Position numbers and translations under genes: made by a program. 57,387 nucleotides of DNA from Parvibaculum sp. (GTDB taxonomy: Bacteria > Pseudomonadota > Alphaproteobacteria > Parvibaculales > Parvibaculaceae), in the NCBI RefSeq assembly GCF_030694575.1, contig NZ_JAUYUS010000014.1, forward strand, positions 1-57,387, written 5' to 3'. Below are positions 26,728 through 35,879 of the stretch, piece after piece. The first letter of the stretch is position 1; each line of letters begins with the position of its first letter. The notes beneath the pieces were generated by a model that was not told the DNA's origin, made no database searches, and saw only the letters and a list, made by a program, of their open reading frames with translations.

Positions 26728-26756
26728 TTGTTTTAACGGGCATATCCGGCTAAAAA
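26728..26756 (+). promoter_or_regulatory. Candidate promoter of the yej-type operon
   Basis: TTGTTT (26728-26733), 17 bases and TAAAAA (26751-26756) lie just downstream of the previous terminator and about 85 bases before the first binding-protein gene. Confidence 0.4.
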
Positions 26757-26841
26757 GGATCAAAGTAAGAGGAAATGAGGGGGCGCGGCACGGCGGCCCG
26801 ATATGTCCGGCGTCCCGCGCCGGGCAAGAGGGAGAGAGAGT

Positions 26842-28863
26842 GTGCGTGGGTTCATGACCAAGCCGGTCCTGGCCGGGGCGGCCATCGCTATCCTGGTGGT
26901 GGCGGCGATTTATTTTTCCACCACGAATGGGGAGCCGGAAGGTGCCGCGAGGACCGACGCGTCACCGGCCACGACATCTTCGCCGGCTGACCCTGGCTCT
27001 GCGCGCGGCGGCAGCGCAGCGGCGGACCTTTCGAGCCGCCCGAACGAGGTTGTTGCTCCTGCGGCGGCGGCCGACGACTTCAACCCCGAAATTCCACGCC
27101 ATGGCTCTTCGCTCTTCGGCGATCTGAAATATGGGCCGGACTTCAAGCACTTCGACTATGTGAACCCGGACGCGCCGACAGGCGGACTGGTGCGCTACGG
27201 CGCATTCGGCAGCTTCGACAGCCTTAACGGCTTCATCGTGAAGGGGAAGACGGCAGCCGGCCTCGGGATGATCTACGATACGCTCATGGTTTCCAGCATG
27301 GATGAACCGGCCTCCGAATATGGCCTCATCGCGGAAAGTGTGCGTCACCCGAAGGACTATTCCTCCGTCACCTACAAGCTGCGGCCGCAAGCACGCTGGC
27401 ACGACGGGGAGAAGATCACCCCCGATGATGTAATCTGGACGTTCGAACAACTGAAGAAGAACCATCCATTTTTTAATGCCTATTACGCCAATGTGGTGAA
27501 GGCGGAGAAGACCGCCGAGCATGAGGTTACCTTCACGTTCAACCAGACCGGCAACCGGGAGCTACCGCAGATCGTCGGGCAATTGCCGGTGCTGCCGAAG
27601 CACTACTGGACAGGCAAGAATGCGAAGGGGACGAACCGCAATTTCTCCGAAACGACACTCGAACCACCGCTCGGTAGCGGGCCCTACAGGATCGCCAATG
27701 TTTCACCCGGGCGCTCCATCACCTATGAACGCGTGGCGGACTACTGGGGCCGGAACTTGCCGGTGAATGTAGGCGCCAATAATTTTGGCTCCATGCGCTA
27801 CGAATATTATCGCGACGGCACGGTGGCACTGGAAGCGCTGAAGGGCGACCGTGTCGATTTCCGGGTCGAGAACAGTGCCAAGAACTGGGCCACCGAATAC
27901 GACATTCCGCCCGTGCGGCGCGGCAACCTGAAAAAAGAACAGGTGCCTTCGCTCAACCCCCAAGGCATGCAGGCCTTCATCTTCAACATCCGCCGCGACA
28001 AGTTCAAGGATCCGCGGGTGCGTGAAGCCTTTAACTGGGCGTTCGATTTCGAATGGATGAACAAGAATCTGTTCTATGGCCAGTACACGCGGACGAATAG
28101 CTACTTCGCAAATTCCGAACTCGCGGCAAGAGGTCTGCCCGAGGGGCAGGAGCTCGATATGCTCCGGAAGTTCGAGGCCGATCTTCCGCCGGAAATTTTT
28201 ACCGCTCCCTATCGCAACCCGGCGACTGACGGCAGCGGCAACAATCGCGCCAACCTGCGCCGAGCGGCAGCCTTGCTGGCGGAGGCGGGCTGGAGCGTGC
28301 AGGACGGCAAGCTAGCCGACGCAGCGGGGCTGCCGATGAATGTCGAATTCCTGCTCGACGACCCAACCTTCGAACGCGTGGTCGCACCCTACCGGCAGGC
28401 GCTCCACAAGCTCGGCATTCAATCGAGCATCCGCACCGTCGATACGTCGCAATACCAGAACCGTACCGACAATCGCGACTTCGACATCATCGTGGAATCA
28501 TTTCCCCAATCGCTCTCTCCGGGCAACGAACAGCGCGAATTCTGGGGCTGCGAGGCGGCGGAGGCGCCAGGCAGCCGTAACGCCATCGGCATTTGCGATC
28601 CGATCGTCGAAAAGCTGATCGACCGCGTGATTTACGCGGCGAGCCGCGAAGAACTCGTTGCGGCATCGAGGGCTCTCGACCGGGTGCTTCTCGCCGGACA
28701 CTATGTAGTGCCGCAATGGTATTCGGCGAATACGCGCGTCGCCTATTGGTCGCGGTTGAAGCATCCCGAACGCATGCCGCCCTATTCAATCGGGTTTCCA
28801 ACTATCTGGTGGATCGACAGCTCCGCCCCCGCGCCACAACCGAAGGCGGACGAACCGCAATGA
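26842..28863 (+). CDS. YejA-type peptide-binding protein, membrane-anchored paralogue
   Basis: This ~673-residue extracellular solute-binding protein family 5 member has an N-terminal hydrophobic helix (residues ~10-27) with no clear cleavage site. About 55 Ala/Ser/Pro-rich linker residues follow, so it may stay tethered to the inner membrane. The YejA hallmark SLFGDLKYGPDFKHFDYVNP follows, then RWHDGEKITPDDVIWTF and the LGSGPYRI motif. A GTG at 26842 with AGGGAG seven bases upstream was chosen; ATG 26854 is possible. The stop overlaps the second binding-protein gene by three bases. It should bind oligopeptides for the YejBEF transporter. Confidence 0.88.
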   Translation: MRGFMTKPVLAGAAIAILVVAAIYFSTTNGEPEGAARTDASPATTSSPADPGSARGGSAAADLSSRPNEVVAPAAAADDFNPEIPRHGSSLFGDLKYGPDFKHFDYVNPDAPTGGLVRYGAFGSFDSLNGFIVKGKTAAGLGMIYDTLMVSSMDEPASEYGLIAESVRHPKDYSSVTYKLRPQARWHDGEKITPDDVIWTFEQLKKNHPFFNAYYANVVKAEKTAEHEVTFTFNQTGNRELPQIVGQLPVLPKHYWTGKNAKGTNRNFSETTLEPPLGSGPYRIANVSPGRSITYERVADYWGRNLPVNVGANNFGSMRYEYYRDGTVALEALKGDRVDFRVENSAKNWATEYDIPPVRRGNLKKEQVPSLNPQGMQAFIFNIRRDKFKDPRVREAFNWAFDFEWMNKNLFYGQYTRTNSYFANSELAARGLPEGQELDMLRKFEADLPPEIFTAPYRNPATDGSGNNRANLRRAAALLAEAGWSVQDGKLADAAGLPMNVEFLLDDPTFERVVAPYRQALHKLGIQSSIRTVDTSQYQNRTDNRDFDIIVESFPQSLSPGNEQREFWGCEAAEAPGSRNAIGICDPIVEKLIDRVIYAASREELVAASRALDRVLLAGHYVVPQWYSANTRVAYWSRLKHPERMPPYSIGFPTIWWIDSSAPAPQPKADEPQ

Positions 28864-30737
28864 AGGGGCTACCCTTTGTCTCGCGGCGGCAGATGCTCGC
28901 GCTGGCCGGCGGTGCGGCGGCAGCCGCATGGTTGCCGTTTTCCGCGGCGCGCGCAGCGACAACGAAGCGGCAGCACGGCATGTCGATATTCGGCGAGCTC
29001 AAATACGGGCCGGACTTCAAACATTTCAACTATGTGAATCCGGACGCTCCCAAGGGTGGCGCCTTTTCGCAGATCGGGCCGAAGACTGCCTACAACGCCT
29101 CGTTCCACACATTCGATACCTTGAATGGCTACATCCTCAAAGGTAATGCCCCTCAAGGGCTCAACCATATTTTTGATACGTTGATGATGCGGGCCTTCGA
29201 TGAGCCGGACGCAGTTTACGGACTGCTCGCCGAAAGCGCAGAGGCATCGGCGGATGGCAATGTCTTCACGTTTTATCTCCGCGACGGCGCCAGGTTCCAC
29301 GATGGCACGTCACTTACGGCAGAAGACGCCGCTTTCTCCTTTATGTTGCTGAAAGAGAAGGGGCATCCTCTCATTGCACAGAACCTGAAGGAAATGACGG
29401 CGGCGGAGGCACGCGATGCACTGACGCTCGACATTCGTTTCACCGGCAATCAGACGCGCGACCTGCCCCTCTTCATCGCCGGTGAATTGCCGGTGTTCTC
29501 GAAAGCGTTCTACTCCGAAAACGACTTCTCGGCCGCTTCGCTGAAAGCACCGCTCGGCAGCGGCCCCTACCGGATCGGCGACTTTCGCGCGGCTCGGTTC
29601 ATTACCTATGAACGTGTAGAAGAATACTGGGGCGCAGACCTGCCTGTGAATGTCGGACAGTGGAATTTCGACCGCCTGCGTTACGAATATTTCCGTGACC
29701 GGACGGCGCAGTTCGAAGCTTTCAAGGCGGGAAATTATCTCTTCCGCGAGGAATTCACGTCGAAGACATGGGCGACGGAATATAACTTTCCCGCCGTGAA
29801 GGATGGCCGCGTGCGGCTTGCGACCCTGCCGGACAATACGCCATCCGGCGCGCAGGGTTGGTTTCTCAATACGCGACGCGAAAAATTCAAGGATCGGCGC
29901 GTGCGCGAGGCCCTTGGTCTCGCCTTCGATTTCGAATGGACGAACAAAAATCTGTTCTACGGGCTCTATAAGCGCACCGAGAGTTATTTTGAAAATTCGC
30001 CGATGAAGGCAGAGGGTGAGCCGGACCATGCAGAGCTTGCGCTGCTGGAGCCGTGGCGCGACGAATTGCCCGCAAAGGTTTTCGGGCCCGTGACGGTGCC
30101 GCCCGAGAGCGACGGGTCGGGGCAGGACCGGCGCTTGCTGCGTCGCGCCGCGGAGCTGTTCGACGAGGCCGGGTGGCGGATGTCCGACGGCGCGCGGCGG
30201 AATGAAAAGGGGGATGTTCTTTCGGTTGAATTTCTCGATGATCAACCGATGTTCGAGCGCATCGTCGCTCCGCTCGTCAAGAACCTCAAATTGCTCGGTA
30301 TCGATGCGCGCATACGGCAAATCGATACGGCGCAATTCCAGGACCGGATGAACAACTACGATTTCGACGTGTCCATTCGCCGCTTTTCTCTTGGCCTCAC
30401 GCCTGGCATCGAGATTCGCAGTTACTGGAGTTCCGAGTTCGCCGACGTGCCGGGAGGCCGCAACCTCTCCGGTATTTCAAGCCCCGCCGTCGATGCCCTG
30501 ATCGAGACGATCATCGCCGCAGACAGCCGCGAGGAACAGATAATTGCGGCGCGCGCGCTCGATCGCGTATTGCGGGCCGGCCACTACTGGATTCCGCAGT
30601 GGCACAAGAACCTGCACCATCTCGCTTTCTGGGATGTTTTCTCGTGGCCCGAAACAAAACCCGAATATGATCGCGGCGTAGAGGCCACATGGTGGGCCAA
30701 CGTGGAAAATGCCGATCACTCCGGCAGCAAGGACTGA
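28860..30737 (+). CDS. yejA: YejA-type peptide-binding protein with Tat-like signal
   Basis: This 625-residue family 5 solute-binding protein starts with an SRRQMLALAGG twin-arginine segment, a hydrophobic run and an ARA cleavage site, so it is probably a soluble periplasmic protein exported folded. The core carries SIFGELKYGPDFKHFNYVNP, RFHDGTSLTAEDAAFSF and LGSGPYRIGDF. It is clearly paralogous to the preceding gene. The ATG overlaps that gene's stop. In the yej system the binding protein delivers peptides such as microcin C, or gives resistance to antimicrobial peptides; the ligand here is unknown. Confidence 0.92.
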   Translation: MKGLPFVSRRQMLALAGGAAAAAWLPFSAARAATTKRQHGMSIFGELKYGPDFKHFNYVNPDAPKGGAFSQIGPKTAYNASFHTFDTLNGYILKGNAPQGLNHIFDTLMMRAFDEPDAVYGLLAESAEASADGNVFTFYLRDGARFHDGTSLTAEDAAFSFMLLKEKGHPLIAQNLKEMTAAEARDALTLDIRFTGNQTRDLPLFIAGELPVFSKAFYSENDFSAASLKAPLGSGPYRIGDFRAARFITYERVEEYWGADLPVNVGQWNFDRLRYEYFRDRTAQFEAFKAGNYLFREEFTSKTWATEYNFPAVKDGRVRLATLPDNTPSGAQGWFLNTRREKFKDRRVREALGLAFDFEWTNKNLFYGLYKRTESYFENSPMKAEGEPDHAELALLEPWRDELPAKVFGPVTVPPESDGSGQDRRLLRRAAELFDEAGWRMSDGARRNEKGDVLSVEFLDDQPMFERIVAPLVKNLKLLGIDARIRQIDTAQFQDRMNNYDFDVSIRRFSLGLTPGIEIRSYWSSEFADVPGGRNLSGISSPAVDALIETIIAADSREEQIIAARALDRVLRAGHYWIPQWHKNLHHLAFWDVFSWPETKPEYDRGVEATWWANVENADHSGSKD

Positions 30738-30743
30738 TACGCC

Positions 30744-31853
30744 ATGTCGGCTTATATTCTCCGTCGCCTTCTTCTCATGATCCCGACCATTCTCGGCATC
30801 ATGCTCGTCAGCTTCATACTGGTACAGTTCGCGCCGGGCGGTCCTATCGAGCGGATCATTGCGCAGTTGCAGGGAACGGACGTCTCCGCGACTGCGCGCA
30901 TCGGCGGTTCCGGCGGCGGCGATTTCGGGGCGCAGGGGCAGATGTCCGGCGCGGACAGCGCAATCAACAGCAAGTATCGCGGCGCGCAGGGACTCGATCC
31001 GGAATTCATCAAATCGCTTGAAGTGCAGTTCGGTTTCGACAAGCCGGCGCATGAGCGCTTCGCCAAGATGATCTGGGATTATGCGCGGTTCGATTTCGGG
31101 CAGAGTTATTTCCGCGACGTGAGCGTTCTCAGTCTCGTTGTCGAAAAGATGCCGGTTTCGATCTCGCTCGGGCTCTGGACGACGCTGCTCACTTATCTCA
31201 TCTCGATTCCCCTCGGAATCCGCAAGGCAATCCAGGATGGTAGCCGCTTCGATACGTGGACGAGCGGCGTCATCATTGTCGGCTATGCGGTGCCGGGGTT
31301 CCTGTTCGCCGTGTTCCTGATCGTTCTCTTCTCGGGCGGCTCTTACTGGTCGATCTTTCCCCTGCGCGGTCTCACTTCCGACAATTGGGAGAGCCTGAGC
31401 ATTGCCGGCAAGGTTCTCGATTATCTCTGGCACATCATTTTGCCCGTGACGGCGTTGGTGATCGGGTCCTTCGCGACAACGACACTGCTTACCAAGAATT
31501 CCTTCCTCGACGAAATCAAGAAGCAGTATGTAATGACGGCGCGCGCGAAGGGCCTGTCCGAACGACAGGTGCTATACGGGCATGTGTTCCGCAACGCGAT
31601 GCTCATCATTATCGCGGGCTTCCCCGGCGCGTTTGTCGGTGCGTTCTTTACCGGTTCACTGCTCATCGAGCAGATATTCTCGCTCGACGGATTGGGATTG
31701 CTTTCGTTCGAGTCCATCGTCAATCGCGATTACCCGGTCGTCTTCGCGACTCTCTATATATTCGGACTTCTCGGCCTCGCAATGACGCTCATAAGCGATC
31801 TCACCTATACCTGGGTCGACCCGCGCATCGATTTCGAGACGAGGGAGGTCTGA
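30744..31853 (+). CDS. yejB: Peptide ABC transporter permease YejB
   Basis: This 369-residue inner-membrane permease of the DppB/OppB type has an N-terminal helix with the signature YILRRLLLMIPTILGIMLV. A ~100-residue periplasmic insert, rich in Gly and including GGSGGGDFGAQGQ, is characteristic of YejB and is followed by five more membrane segments. The EAA loop that contacts the ATPase is in YVMTARAKGLSERQVLYGHV. It starts six bases after the second binding-protein gene, in the same operon. Confidence 0.94.
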   Translation: MSAYILRRLLLMIPTILGIMLVSFILVQFAPGGPIERIIAQLQGTDVSATARIGGSGGGDFGAQGQMSGADSAINSKYRGAQGLDPEFIKSLEVQFGFDKPAHERFAKMIWDYARFDFGQSYFRDVSVLSLVVEKMPVSISLGLWTTLLTYLISIPLGIRKAIQDGSRFDTWTSGVIIVGYAVPGFLFAVFLIVLFSGGSYWSIFPLRGLTSDNWESLSIAGKVLDYLWHIILPVTALVIGSFATTTLLTKNSFLDEIKKQYVMTARAKGLSERQVLYGHVFRNAMLIIIAGFPGAFVGAFFTGSLLIEQIFSLDGLGLLSFESIVNRDYPVVFATLYIFGLLGLAMTLISDLTYTWVDPRIDFETREV

Positions 31854-31856
31854 GTC

Positions 31857-32924
31857 ATGGGGCGCTTCTCCTTCCCCTTCATTGCCATGCGCCGGCGACC
31901 GCTCAGCCCGATCAATCAGCGTCGCTGGCGCAATTTCAAGGCGAACAGGCGTGGTTACTGGAGCCTATGGATTTTCGGTATCCTCTTCGTTCTTTCGCTG
32001 TTCGCGGAATTCATCGCGAACGACAAGCCGCTTGTCGTCACCTACAAGGGCGGCATCTATTTTCCGGTTCTCGTTTCCTATCCGGAGACGGCGTTCGGCG
32101 GCGATTTCGAGACCGAGGCGGACTACCGAGATCCCTTCGTGCGAGATCTCATCCGCGACGAGGGCGGCACGATGATCTGGCCGCTCGTTGAATATTCCTA
32201 CCGCACGATCAATCTGAACCTGCCGGTACCCGCCCCCGCCCCGCCCTCCGCCGAAAACTGGCTTGGCACCGACGATCAGGGGCGCGACGTGACGGCGCGC
32301 CTCATTTACGGTTTCCGTATCTCCGTTCTTTTCGGACTTGTTCTCACAGTACTTTCTTCCGTCATCGGCGTCGCAGCCGGCGCGATGCAGGGCTATTTCG
32401 GTGGCTGGACCGATCTTCTGTTCCAGCGTTTCATCGAGATATGGACGAGCATTCCGACACTTTATCTCCTCATCATCATTGCCGCCGTGATCGAGCCGAA
32501 CTTCTGGATTCTGCTCGGCATCATGCTGCTCTTCTCCTGGGTATCGCTTGTCGGTGTCGTCAGAGCGGAGTTCCTGCGGGCGCGTAATTTCGAATATGTA
32601 AATGCGGCGCGTGCGATGGGGCTTTCCAATACCAAAATCATGTTCCGGCACCTGTTGCCCAACGCTATGGTCGCGACCCTTACATTCATGCCATTCATCC
32701 TCAATTCTTCAATCACGACGCTTACCTCGCTCGACTTTCTCGGCTTCGGCCTGCCGCCCGGATCGCCGTCGCTCGGCGAATTGCTGGCGCAAGGGAAATC
32801 TAACCTGCAGGCGCCGTGGCTCGGGCTCACGGGCTTTTTCTCCATCGCCGTCATGTTGAGCCTGCTGATCTTTGTCGGCGAAGCGGTGCGCGATGCATTC
32901 GATCCCAGAAAGGTGCTCCAATGA
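31857..32924 (+). CDS. yejE: Peptide ABC transporter permease YejE
   Basis: This 355-residue permease of the DppC/OppC type has a cytoplasmic N-terminus (SPINQRRWRNFKANRRGYWS), a first membrane helix at ~38-56 and a large periplasmic region. The LGTDDQGRDVTARLIYGFR motif and the EAA loop in YVNAARAMGLSNTKIMFRHL follow. About six membrane segments are seen. The ATG follows a GAGG site three bases after yejB, and the stop overlaps the yejF start (ATGA). It forms the channel with YejB. Confidence 0.94.
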   Translation: MGRFSFPFIAMRRRPLSPINQRRWRNFKANRRGYWSLWIFGILFVLSLFAEFIANDKPLVVTYKGGIYFPVLVSYPETAFGGDFETEADYRDPFVRDLIRDEGGTMIWPLVEYSYRTINLNLPVPAPAPPSAENWLGTDDQGRDVTARLIYGFRISVLFGLVLTVLSSVIGVAAGAMQGYFGGWTDLLFQRFIEIWTSIPTLYLLIIIAAVIEPNFWILLGIMLLFSWVSLVGVVRAEFLRARNFEYVNAARAMGLSNTKIMFRHLLPNAMVATLTFMPFILNSSITTLTSLDFLGFGLPPGSPSLGELLAQGKSNLQAPWLGLTGFFSIAVMLSLLIFVGEAVRDAFDPRKVLQ

Positions 32925-34549
32925 GCGCGCCTCTTGTGGACGTGAAAGACCTCTCCGTTGGCTTCCGTATGGACGGACAGGAGACGATTGCCGTCGATCG
33001 CATTTCCTTCGACATCAGGGCGGGCGAGACGGTGGCACTTGTGGGCGAATCCGGATCGGGAAAATCCGTCTCGGCGCTGTCGATCATGCAGCTTCTCTCT
33101 TACCCGCAAGCCTTTCATCCGTCGGGGAAGATTCTGTTCGCGGGACAAAATCTGATCGGTGCAGACGAGAAGACCATGCGGCGCATTCGCGGCAACAAGA
33201 TAACCATGGTCTTTCAGGAACCGCTGACATCGCTCAATCCGCTGCACACGATCGAGCGGCAGGTGGGCGAGGTTTTGATCGAGCACAAGGGAATGCGCGG
33301 GCCGGCGGTGCGGGCGCGGGTGCTCGACCTGCTGCGAAAGGTAGGCATTCCGAATGCGGAAGAGCGACTAGACGCCTATCCGCACCAGCTTTCGGGGGGA
33401 CAGCGCCAGCGTGTCATCATCGCGATGGCGCTCGCGAATGAACCGGACCTGCTGATCGCAGACGAACCGACGACCGCGCTCGACGTAACGGTACAGGCGC
33501 AGATACTCGAACTGCTGAAGGATCTGAAGCGTGAGATGGGAATGGCGCTGCTCCTCATCACACACGATCTCGGTATCGTGCGGAAGATGGCGGACCGCGT
33601 CTTCGTCATGACCAAAGGCGAGATCGTGGAACGGGGGGAAACCGAACGGGTTTTCACCGCTCCGACACACCCCTATACGCAGCATCTTCTGGCGTCTGAG
33701 CCAAAGGGGCGTTCGCTCGGAGCTCCGAAAGACGGACCCGTCGTCATGGAAGCCGACAATCTCAAGGTCTGGTTTCCTGTCAAGCGCGGGTTGCTCCGCC
33801 GCACGGTCGGCTACATCAAGGCGGTCGACGATGTTTCGCTCACGCTTCGCGAGGGACGGACGCTCGGTGTCGTCGGTGAATCGGGATCAGGCAAAACCAC
33901 GCTCGGCCTCGCACTGATGCGGCTGCTTTCGAGCGAAGGCGAAATCCGGTTCAACGGCACTTCCATTCAGGGATTGAAGTCGAAAGAGCTCAGGCCCCGC
34001 CGCCGGGATATGCAGATCGTATTCCAGGACCCGTTCGGCTCCCTCAGTCCGCGCATGTCGGTTTCCGATATCGTGAGCGAGGGCTTGCGTATCCAGCAAC
34101 CAGGCCTGCCGGCGGTGGAACGTCGCGCGCACGTATCCGAGGCACTGAACGAGGTCGGACTCGACCCGGAGATGCAGGACCGCTATCCGCATGAATTTTC
34201 CGGCGGGCAGCGGCAGCGCATCGCCATCGCCCGCGCCATGGCGCTGAAACCGCGTTTCGTGATGCTGGACGAGCCGACGAGCGCGCTCGACATGTCTGTA
34301 CAAGCGCAGATTGTCGATCTTCTGCGCGAATTGCAGCGGCGCAACAACCTCGCCTATCTGTTCATCAGCCACGACCTGAAGGTGGTACGTGCGCTCGCGG
34401 ATGACATCATCGTGATGCGCGGCGGCAAGATCGTTGAGGCCGGCACAAGCGACGAAGTCTTCGATCGGCCAAAAACCGACTATACGAAAGCACTGATGGC
34501 GGCAGCTTTCGATCTGACGGTCGCACCGGCAGGCGTCGTGTCGGAGTAG
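32921..34549 (+). CDS. yejF: Peptide ABC transporter ATPase YejF (double ATP-binding)
   Basis: This 542-residue protein has two fused ATPase domains. Domain 1 has Walker A GESGSGKSVS, signature LSGGQRQRV and Walker B LLIADEPTT. Domain 2 (from ~275) has GESGSGKTTL, signature FSGGQRQRI and VMLDEPTS. Each domain is followed by an oligopeptide-transporter C-terminal segment (APTHPYTQHLLA; DRPKTDYTKALMA). Both domains look catalytically complete. The start overlaps yejE by four bases. It powers import by the YejBE channel. Confidence 0.95.
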   Translation: MSAPLVDVKDLSVGFRMDGQETIAVDRISFDIRAGETVALVGESGSGKSVSALSIMQLLSYPQAFHPSGKILFAGQNLIGADEKTMRRIRGNKITMVFQEPLTSLNPLHTIERQVGEVLIEHKGMRGPAVRARVLDLLRKVGIPNAEERLDAYPHQLSGGQRQRVIIAMALANEPDLLIADEPTTALDVTVQAQILELLKDLKREMGMALLLITHDLGIVRKMADRVFVMTKGEIVERGETERVFTAPTHPYTQHLLASEPKGRSLGAPKDGPVVMEADNLKVWFPVKRGLLRRTVGYIKAVDDVSLTLREGRTLGVVGESGSGKTTLGLALMRLLSSEGEIRFNGTSIQGLKSKELRPRRRDMQIVFQDPFGSLSPRMSVSDIVSEGLRIQQPGLPAVERRAHVSEALNEVGLDPEMQDRYPHEFSGGQRQRIAIARAMALKPRFVMLDEPTSALDMSVQAQIVDLLRELQRRNNLAYLFISHDLKVVRALADDIIVMRGGKIVEAGTSDEVFDRPKTDYTKALMAAAFDLTVAPAGVVSE

Positions 34550-34551
34550 CG

Positions 34552-35421
34552 CTAACGCTTCGGCAGTCTCCTGATCGTGGTGACGTGGCCGGCATCCGAG
34601 CGGGCGATGCGCGACATCGCGATATCGAGCCTCTCCACCGCCACACGCATGTGAAAGCCGTTTGCATGGATCATGCGCTCCGCGTCGACCATGATGCCGA
34701 CATGTCCCTTCCAGAAGACGAGGTCGCCGCGCTGGAGCGCCGTGAAGTCGATCGGTTCTGGTAGCGCTTCGCCGAGCGTCGCCTCTTGCATATCCGTATC
34801 GCGCAGCGAGGAAATGCCTGCTCGCTCAAGGGCCATCTGGATGAGGCCGGAGCAATCGACACCGAGGCTGTCCCGGCCGCCCCAGAGATAAGGCACACCG
34901 ATGAATTCCTCGGCAACGGTCACGAAGTCGCGGACATAGGCGCCGACGGTAGCGAGATGAGCGGTAAAGACCCAGCCGCCACTCTCGATCTCGCTGAAAT
35001 TGCCGCGCGCGCCGACGACGCGCAGCTTCGCGTTCATCGATATGGGAAGCGCGGGGCGCGTCTTCAGATCGGGCTTCGGATAGATGAAGGTGCGAAGAGC
35101 CGCCACCGTATGCGTCGGCTTGGCGGGGCGGGAGACAAGATCCTTCGCCTCGACATAGCCGACATAATCATCACTCGCCGACTGCCCCCAGGCCCAGCCG
35201 TTCTTTTCTTCGTAGACCCGGAAAACCTCGCCATAGAGAAGCTGCGTATCCATGGGTGCGGCAGCCTCGGGCCGACGCAGGAGTGGCACCGAAGATGCCC
35301 CCACCTGGCGGTCTACGCCATCGACGAAGCGAGACGCCTTGACCTCGCCGCGCAGATGCGCCGCCGCAAGGTCATCGCGGTAGGGATTGAGGCGATGATC
35401 CGGGCCACGCGCACGGCTCAT
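34552..35421 (-). CDS. NlpC/P60 peptidase with SH3b domains
   Basis: This 289-residue protein probably hydrolyses gamma-D-Glu-DAP bonds in murein peptides. Residues ~45-160 hold two SH3b-like wall-binding regions (LLYGEVFRVYEEKNGWAWGQ; AKLRVVGARGNFSEIESGGW). The NlpC/P60 domain has Cys190 (GVDCSGL), His240 (WKGHVGIMV) and His252. No signal peptide is apparent, so it resembles the DAP-peptide recycling type or is exported another way. Its start overlaps the MarR gene by four bases, and it converges on yejF two bases away. Confidence 0.9.
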   Translation of the reverse strand: MSRARGPDHRLNPYRDDLAAAHLRGEVKASRFVDGVDRQVGASSVPLLRRPEAAAPMDTQLLYGEVFRVYEEKNGWAWGQSASDDYVGYVEAKDLVSRPAKPTHTVAALRTFIYPKPDLKTRPALPISMNAKLRVVGARGNFSEIESGGWVFTAHLATVGAYVRDFVTVAEEFIGVPYLWGGRDSLGVDCSGLIQMALERAGISSLRDTDMQEATLGEALPEPIDFTALQRGDLVFWKGHVGIMVDAERMIHANGFHMRVAVERLDIAMSRIARSDAGHVTTIRRLPKR

Positions 35422-35789
35422 GCCTGCAGGCTCCGGGAAGAACTGACGATGAGATCGGCAAACTCATGCATGAAGGCCGAACCCTTCACGGTCCTTTGCA
35501 CCAGCACATTGCGCCGGTCCGCTTCATCGCGCGTCCGCTTCAGCAAATCAAGGCTGCCGAGCGTGTCCAAGGCGCGGGTGATGGCGGGCTTCGAGACGTC
35601 GAGCGAGGCGGCGAGGCCGCGAACGGTGTGTGGCGGCGGATCGAGATAAACGATGAACATGATCGCCAGCTGCCTCGATGAAAGGTCCGGTCCGTCGCGG
35701 CGGACGGACTGAAGCACCACATCGTGCCAGAGAGACAGAGCCTGCACAGGCTTCAGCTCCACGGCACCTGTCAGAGATAGTTCCGGCAT
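35418..35789 (-). CDS. MarR-family transcriptional regulator
   Basis: This is a 123-residue winged helix-turn-helix protein. The DNA-binding region is LSSRQLAIMFIVYLDPPPHTVRGLAASLDVSKPAITRALDTL (~35-75 in outline), followed by the wing (LDLLKRTRDEADRRNVLVQRT) and a short C-terminal helix. The ATG at 35789 has GGGGGA upstream and is preferred to the ATG at 35819. Its stop overlaps the NlpC/P60 start, so regulator and peptidase are made together. Effector and targets are unknown. Confidence 0.85.
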   Translation of the reverse strand: MPELSLTGAVELKPVQALSLWHDVVLQSVRRDGPDLSSRQLAIMFIVYLDPPPHTVRGLAASLDVSKPAITRALDTLGSLDLLKRTRDEADRRNVLVQRTVKGSAFMHEFADLIVSSSRSLQA

Positions 35790-35879
35790 CGACGTCCCCC
35801 AACGCTGCCAATCCCCCACCCGGAGGTTTTCCGTTCCGGGCCCGGATCAGTCTAGCGGGACTCCGGAACGGGGCAAGTG

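Noticed and set aside
26775-26990. Short plus-strand ORF with a fair AAGAGG site before the first YejA gene
   Set aside because: It overlaps the start of the binding-protein gene in another frame and has Arg/Gly-rich low-complexity translation. A leader peptide cannot be excluded but is not supported.
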